From the NCBI GenBank assembly GCA_944363615.1, contig CALVUQ010000004.1, positions 1-64,000 of the forward strand: 64,000 bases of DNA, read 5' to 3'. The translations under genes were made by a program, and so were the position numbers. The notes under the pieces are model-generated. The model ran no database searches and was not told where the DNA came from. It saw only the letters and a list, made by a program, of their open reading frames with translations. The first letter of the stretch is position 1, and the number at the start of each line of letters is the position of its first letter. This document shows positions 60,305-64,000 of this stretch, piece after piece. This stretch comes from an uncultured Clostridia bacterium. Its GTDB lineage: Bacteria; Bacillota; Clostridia; Christensenellales; Pumilibacteraceae.

Positions 60305-62163
60305 TGCTTTGCACCTCCGTAATCCAATGAAAACTCCGCGTCCACGGCAACGCCTCCCGCCATGGGGTCGTCCGCGACGACGGCTTCGTACGTTATCCCC
60401 GTATAGGGCTTTGAATACGGACAGAAAAGAACTTTACCGTATTCCACGGGATAAAAAGCCGTTACCGTGCCGTCCGCGTAAAGCAGCAAAATATAGTCGC
60501 CGAAAACGGTTTGCGACACGGGTCTGTCCGCCTGCCCGTCGAAAGGCAGCTCCCTGGCGACGCAAAGGCTTCCCGACCAGCCCGCTATCCTGCTTAGTTT
60601 GTCCCCTTTGTATATAATGGTATATTCACCGCAGAAACCGACCTCCTCCTCATTGTCGAGTTTGAATGTGGTGGAAGTTTCGCGTATGGCAAGCACGTGG
60701 GCATCGGTTAAGGCGTTTCTTAGCCTTATCCATCTTCCGCCTATTTCATAGACATGAAGGTGAGCGGTAGTCAGATAAAACTTAAGACGGTCTGCGTTGT
60801 TGGAATTGGTGCCGCTTACCCCGACGGACTTAAATAAGGCTTGGGATGCCGACCAATAGTCGATGAATTTGACGTCGTGCTTAATAAATCCGAAATCTTC
60901 GGGAAGCTGCAGAAGGGAGTCGACAACGGTGACTTCCCCCGCGGTATAATAGATAAGATAGAACGCGCCCGAGGAAATAAAAGCTATTTCGTAAGAGCCT
61001 GCTTCCTTTACGGCATAAACGCCTGTCACGTCCTTATAATCGGTAAATTCTTTTTTTACCGCTTCCTGTCCGTCCCAAAAGTAAGCCGTTAAAACTTCTC
61101 CGCCCGTGAACAGACTTCCGTCCGAACAGATATCCGACGCGGGGAAACTCCCCTTAACGGTGTAAAGAAATTCCGCACGGTTGTCTGAAAATTTGTAAAC
61201 GCTGATTTCCTTATCGTTTACGACCGCCGTAAACGCACCGGAAGGCTCGGTGATGAACCGCGAGTTTTTGGGCAGCTTAAAGGGAAACGGTTGCGGGCAG
61301 TCCTTTGTTACTCTGCTGACAAAAGGCAGGACGTAAACTTCCGCCACGGCCGTACCCTGATTTTTCACGTTGTAAATCTGCAGTATGTGACGATCGACAA
61401 TCTCTACGCTGGAATTATAGCGCAATGTGCCGGAAAGTGACTCGACATGCGCCGACAGGGAAAAGAATCCGCGAAGAACGGGCTTATCGTCCAGAATGAT
61501 AATAATTTCGTACGGAGAAGTCGTAAACCGCGCTTTCATTATAAGCTTATTATCTGAAGTGCTTGCGCCGGTATCGTATTTTTCCGTGAGTTCTGTGGCG
61601 GTACGCGGCATCACCGCGGTTTTGTGATAATTGGTCCCGTGCGCCATCTCGTACCTGTGGCCCGAAAAGGAGTTCATGCCCAGAAAGATTTCCGCCATCT
61701 TGTTTTTGCCGCTTACGAATCGAAGCTTGTCGGAAACAAGACTCAGTCTTACTTCCGCCCGAATGACTATATTTTCGCCTTTACGCTTCGTTACTCCTTC
61801 GAATGCGGCGTAGTTGACAAGCGGTTTTCCATTATCGAAAGGCGTTAAGCCCGCTTCCGACACAACCGTTCCTTCCGCGACGTCGTCGTCCGTAAGGATT
61901 ATCGAATATGCCGCAAACAACTCGCCTTGCGACGGATCGGAATTGTATTCGTCAAGCTGCGTTTCTTTACAAATCAAGAGATTACCCAGCCCGTTGTCGC
62001 TCAGCGCGTCGCCCGTGCCCGCGGCGATGTATTTTGCGTAATTGTTCCACGTATTAAGCGCCGCCGCAAGGTCCACGACCGTGTTGTGCGACACGCACGT
62101 TTTGCCCGAACCGGAAATCGTAAAAGAGTTGGTAAGCACTGCTTTTTGAATAAGTTCCTTCAT
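60301..62163 (-). CDS. Large beta-rich protein of the phage-like cluster
   Basis: A 620-residue protein without signal or membrane segment. The first 270 residues look like a lectin or jelly-roll unit (HNTVVDLAAALNTWNNYAKY, then FVSRVTKDC). The rest has repeated strand pairs such as SGAFTAVVNDKEISVYKF, GSLFTGGEVLTAYFW and SGAFYLIYYTAGEVTVV, in the manner of a propeller. It is probably a tail fibre, tail tube or receptor-binding component. AAGGAGG precedes the ATG, which overlaps the upstream stop by one base. Confidence 0.62.
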   Translation of the reverse strand: MKELIQKAVLTNSFTISGSGKTCVSHNTVVDLAAALNTWNNYAKYIAAGTGDALSDNGLGNLLICKETQLDEYNSDPSQGELFAAYSIILTDDDVAEGTVVSEAGLTPFDNGKPLVNYAAFEGVTKRKGENIVIRAEVRLSLVSDKLRFVSGKNKMAEIFLGMNSFSGHRYEMAHGTNYHKTAVMPRTATELTEKYDTGASTSDNKLIMKARFTTSPYEIIIILDDKPVLRGFFSLSAHVESLSGTLRYNSSVEIVDRHILQIYNVKNQGTAVAEVYVLPFVSRVTKDCPQPFPFKLPKNSRFITEPSGAFTAVVNDKEISVYKFSDNRAEFLYTVKGSFPASDICSDGSLFTGGEVLTAYFWDGQEAVKKEFTDYKDVTGVYAVKEAGSYEIAFISSGAFYLIYYTAGEVTVVDSLLQLPEDFGFIKHDVKFIDYWSASQALFKSVGVSGTNSNNADRLKFYLTTAHLHVYEIGGRWIRLRNALTDAHVLAIRETSTTFKLDNEEEVGFCGEYTIIYKGDKLSRIAGWSGSLCVARELPFDGQADRPVSQTVFGDYILLLYADGTVTAFYPVEYGKVLFCPYSKPYTGITYEAVVADDPMAGGVAVDAEFSLDYGGAKQ

Positions 62164-63146
62164 TAGGTACCTCCTTCTTCCGTCACCGGGGTGTAGCTTA
62201 TATCCGCATAGACGGTAATTCTGTCGCTGCCGCCGTATTCGGTTTCGCAGTTCTTCAGCAGATTGCGGTTAAGCGTGCTTATCGTCAAAACCGGAGGCAG
62301 CGCGTTTTTAACGAATCCCACGCCTTTAACTTCCTCCCCCACGTCCACCGCAAACGGCTGAGAGCAGCCGCCGTCGTAGACGTAACGGCAATACGCTTTG
62401 CCGGACAATAGCTCCGCCAGCGCGAAACCGTCGTTGTAACGGGTGATAGCCACCGCTTCCGCGCCGCTTCCCACGTACTGCTTGCTTTTTACAGTCATCG
62501 CGGTATCGGTAAAAGCGACGAAAGTGTTTCCGCAAACGTCGACGTAAGCCACCGCAAAACCGTCTTCCGTCGCGGTAACGTCGCAGCGGCTGCCCGTCCC
62601 GACGGTCACGGGAGAAGCGTCCGAAAAATCGGGTTCGGTAAAAGCGCAGGCGTAAACGTAATCGTCGCGCGAAAAGACAAGCGCCCACACGTTTCCGCAC
62701 TTGTCCGCCGAAGCGTCGCCGCCCGTGCGCGCTATGTCCGCGTCAGCGCCGCTTATCACTATCTGACAGGAAACCAACGTACAGTTAAGTTTATCTGCGC
62801 TTAAGGAAACGACGGCGGTTCCGTCGATCGATGCGGCGCATATTATGAAGCAGTCGCGCGTTTCGCCCTGAGCGGCGGAAAAAGCCGTATAGCCGGCTTT
62901 AAGGCCGTTGATCTTCACGCTTAATTCCGCGTCGGTAACGGATTCGTCCGCGCGGACGAAGGCGCGAAGAAAAATCGTCACGCCCCCGCCGGCACGAACG
63001 TCGGATATAAAACAGTCGCCTCTTCTAAAATCGAACATGGGGTTAACCGTAAAACTTCCGCACAATACGCGCTTTGAATCCGTCGACACGGCAAGTCTGT
63101 TTTCCAGCTCATCCACTTTGAGATATGCAATTTTGCCGTAATCCAT
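62163..63146 (-). CDS. Beta-rich protein of the phage-like cluster
   Basis: A 327-residue protein with many short strands and several Cys residues. Regularly spaced segments (KCGNVWALVFSRDDYVYACAF, EDGFAVAYVDVCGNTFVAF, YNDGFALAELLSGKAYCRYVY) suggest a propeller or sheet-rich fold. Its N-terminus (KIAYLKVDELENRLAVST) looks like a small attachment region. It has GGAGG before the ATG and sits between two other virion-like genes. No specific family is recognised. Confidence 0.6.
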   Translation of the reverse strand: MDYGKIAYLKVDELENRLAVSTDSKRVLCGSFTVNPMFDFRRGDCFISDVRAGGGVTIFLRAFVRADESVTDAELSVKINGLKAGYTAFSAAQGETRDCFIICAASIDGTAVVSLSADKLNCTLVSCQIVISGADADIARTGGDASADKCGNVWALVFSRDDYVYACAFTEPDFSDASPVTVGTGSRCDVTATEDGFAVAYVDVCGNTFVAFTDTAMTVKSKQYVGSGAEAVAITRYNDGFALAELLSGKAYCRYVYDGGCSQPFAVDVGEEVKGVGFVKNALPPVLTISTLNRNLLKNCETEYGGSDRITVYADISYTPVTEEGGT

Positions 63147-63161
63147 TTATAAATCCTCCCG

Positions 63162-64000
63162 TCAGTCGCCGCTTTTCGTGATTATGAGCGAAGGGCGCGA
63201 CACGCAGGCGGAAGCCTCCTCGGAAATTATGTCGAACCCTATACGCCTTCCCGGAAAAGCCACGCGTTTTTTCTGCACTTCCGCACCTCCTCCGAACTCA
63301 ACGGATTTTTCGCGCGTGTCGGAGCGCAGGACGATTCTGACGTCGCCTTCGCTGGCAAGGCAGATTTCACGCACGAACTTTTTCCTGACGTCGCCCAGAT
63401 CGGTTTTCGGGACGCGCCATTTTTTCAAAAGCGGAACGCCGAACAGCGCGCCGCACTTTTCCACTCTTCCCGCTTTTCCGTCGCCCGTAACGGCAATCGT
63501 CCTGCCTGAGTCGGGACGGCAGAAACAGGCGATGTCCACGCCTCGCGACAGCGAATAGTCGCCGCCGTTAAGGTCAAGGACAAGCAAAGCGTTGTTAACG
63601 TATTCGCCCGCCTCACATCCCACCGTGTCGGCGTCGGTAACGCGCCTGAAGGCAAGATAGTATTTCCCGTCGGCGTAAAACGCGCAGGAGTTTTCGCCGC
63701 TTTCGATAATTGCGTCCAGGCCTTTAAGCATTTTTTTCGTGGAAACGCCGTCAAACATGTAAAGGCCGTCGTCGGCAAGAAAGACCACCGCGTCGCCGCA
63801 TAAGGCAACCGAACCGGGAAAAATTCTGCCGCTGGAAACGAAAAGATTGCTTACCGAAAAATCCGTCTGAGCGCCGTAAGCCGTAATACGCGAAATTCCG
63901 TAATCGCGGAACACGTAAACGTAGTTAAGGTAGCTTATAACCTTGTTAAGCGCACCGCGCTCGTCCACCATCTGAATGAAGCCGCCGCCCGCAAGCGACG
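63162..64000 (-). CDS. Propeller-like virion protein, 5' end outside the window
   Basis: The frame is open to the window edge: residues LAGGGFIQ precede the first internal Met with no stop, and that Met has no ribosome site, so the gene starts beyond 64000. The visible 278 residues have strand repeats (NYVYVFRDYGISRITAYG, DAVVFLADDGLYMFDG, GKYYLAFRRV). They resemble packaged-DNA stabilisation or tail-accessory propeller proteins of tailed phages. That resemblance is from memory of the pattern and is not proven. The stop is followed 15 bases later by the next gene. Confidence 0.6.
   Translation of the reverse strand, partial: SLAGGGFIQMVDERGALNKVISYLNYVYVFRDYGISRITAYGAQTDFSVSNLFVSSGRIFPGSVALCGDAVVFLADDGLYMFDGVSTKKMLKGLDAIIESGENSCAFYADGKYYLAFRRVTDADTVGCEAGEYVNNALLVLDLNGGDYSLSRGVDIACFCRPDSGRTIAVTGDGKAGRVEKCGALFGVPLLKKWRVPKTDLGDVRKKFVREICLASEGDVRIVLRSDTREKSVEFGGGAEVQKKRVAFPGRRIGFDIISEEASACVSRPSLIITKSGD

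Noticed and set aside
1-64000. CRISPR array or cas genes
   Set aside because: No set of regularly spaced identical repeats and no cas-like protein was seen.

Overview
This window reads like a chromosomal segment of a Gram-positive clostridial bacterium of middling GC content. The evidence is consensus sigma-A promoters (TTGACA, 17 bp, TATAAT), strong AGGAGG-type ribosome binding sites, intrinsic terminators, several lipoproteins, a CwlD-type cortex amidase that suggests a spore-forming ancestry, a glycyl-radical enzyme that implies anaerobic life, and manganese and guanine riboswitches. Placement below class (for example Christensenellales-like) is only a guess from codon style.

Layout. 1-213 is the broken end of a serine recombinase. 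0.8-3.7 kb holds an acyltransferase/glycosyltransferase pair and a phosphoribosyltransferase. 3.9-6.5 kb is a MarR-like gene with cysE and cysS. 6.8-17 kb is a mixed block: an HtrA-like lipoprotein protease, an unusually long orphan sugar-ABC ATPase, an ArgD-like aminotransferase, a YfbR-like nucleotidase, transketolase and an unknown lipoprotein. 17-24.8 kb is a compact minus-strand operon (tyrA-aroC-aroB-aroA-aroE-aroQ-aroK-phosphohexomutase) covering dehydroquinate synthesis to chorismate plus the tyrosine branch. Its promoter carries a perfect inverted repeat over the -35 box. 24.9-34 kb holds cwlD, an M1 peptidase lipoprotein, an ABC-F ATPase and a topoisomerase IV pair. 34-42.4 kb holds a lysophospholipase-like hydrolase, murG, a membrane-anchored unknown, a 22-residue membrane microprotein, an SGNH hydrolase, two probable stand-alone small RNAs, a GH35 beta-galactosidase, and mntP behind a yybP-ykoY manganese riboswitch.

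42.7-46.8 kb is a glycyl-radical enzyme with its activase and a divergent AraC regulator; the enzyme is short and its substrate is unknown. Then come tRNA-Leu(CAG), purA, a guanine-riboswitch-controlled NCS2 permease, a PP2C phosphatase/zinc-ribbon kinase pair, and a second AraC divergon driving a short-chain dehydrogenase and a type I dehydroquinase-like protein whose usual substrate-binding residues look changed. 58.5-64 kb is a tightly packed minus-strand set of unrecognised genes (a propeller-like protein cut by the window edge, two further virion-like proteins, a coiled-coil protein and a three-helix membrane protein) that looks like the tail and lysis end of a prophage or phage-derived element.

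Most promising for novelty are the glycyl-radical cluster, the SDR/dehydroquinase-like divergon, the two small RNAs, the membrane microprotein, and the ATPase with repeated C-terminal modules.
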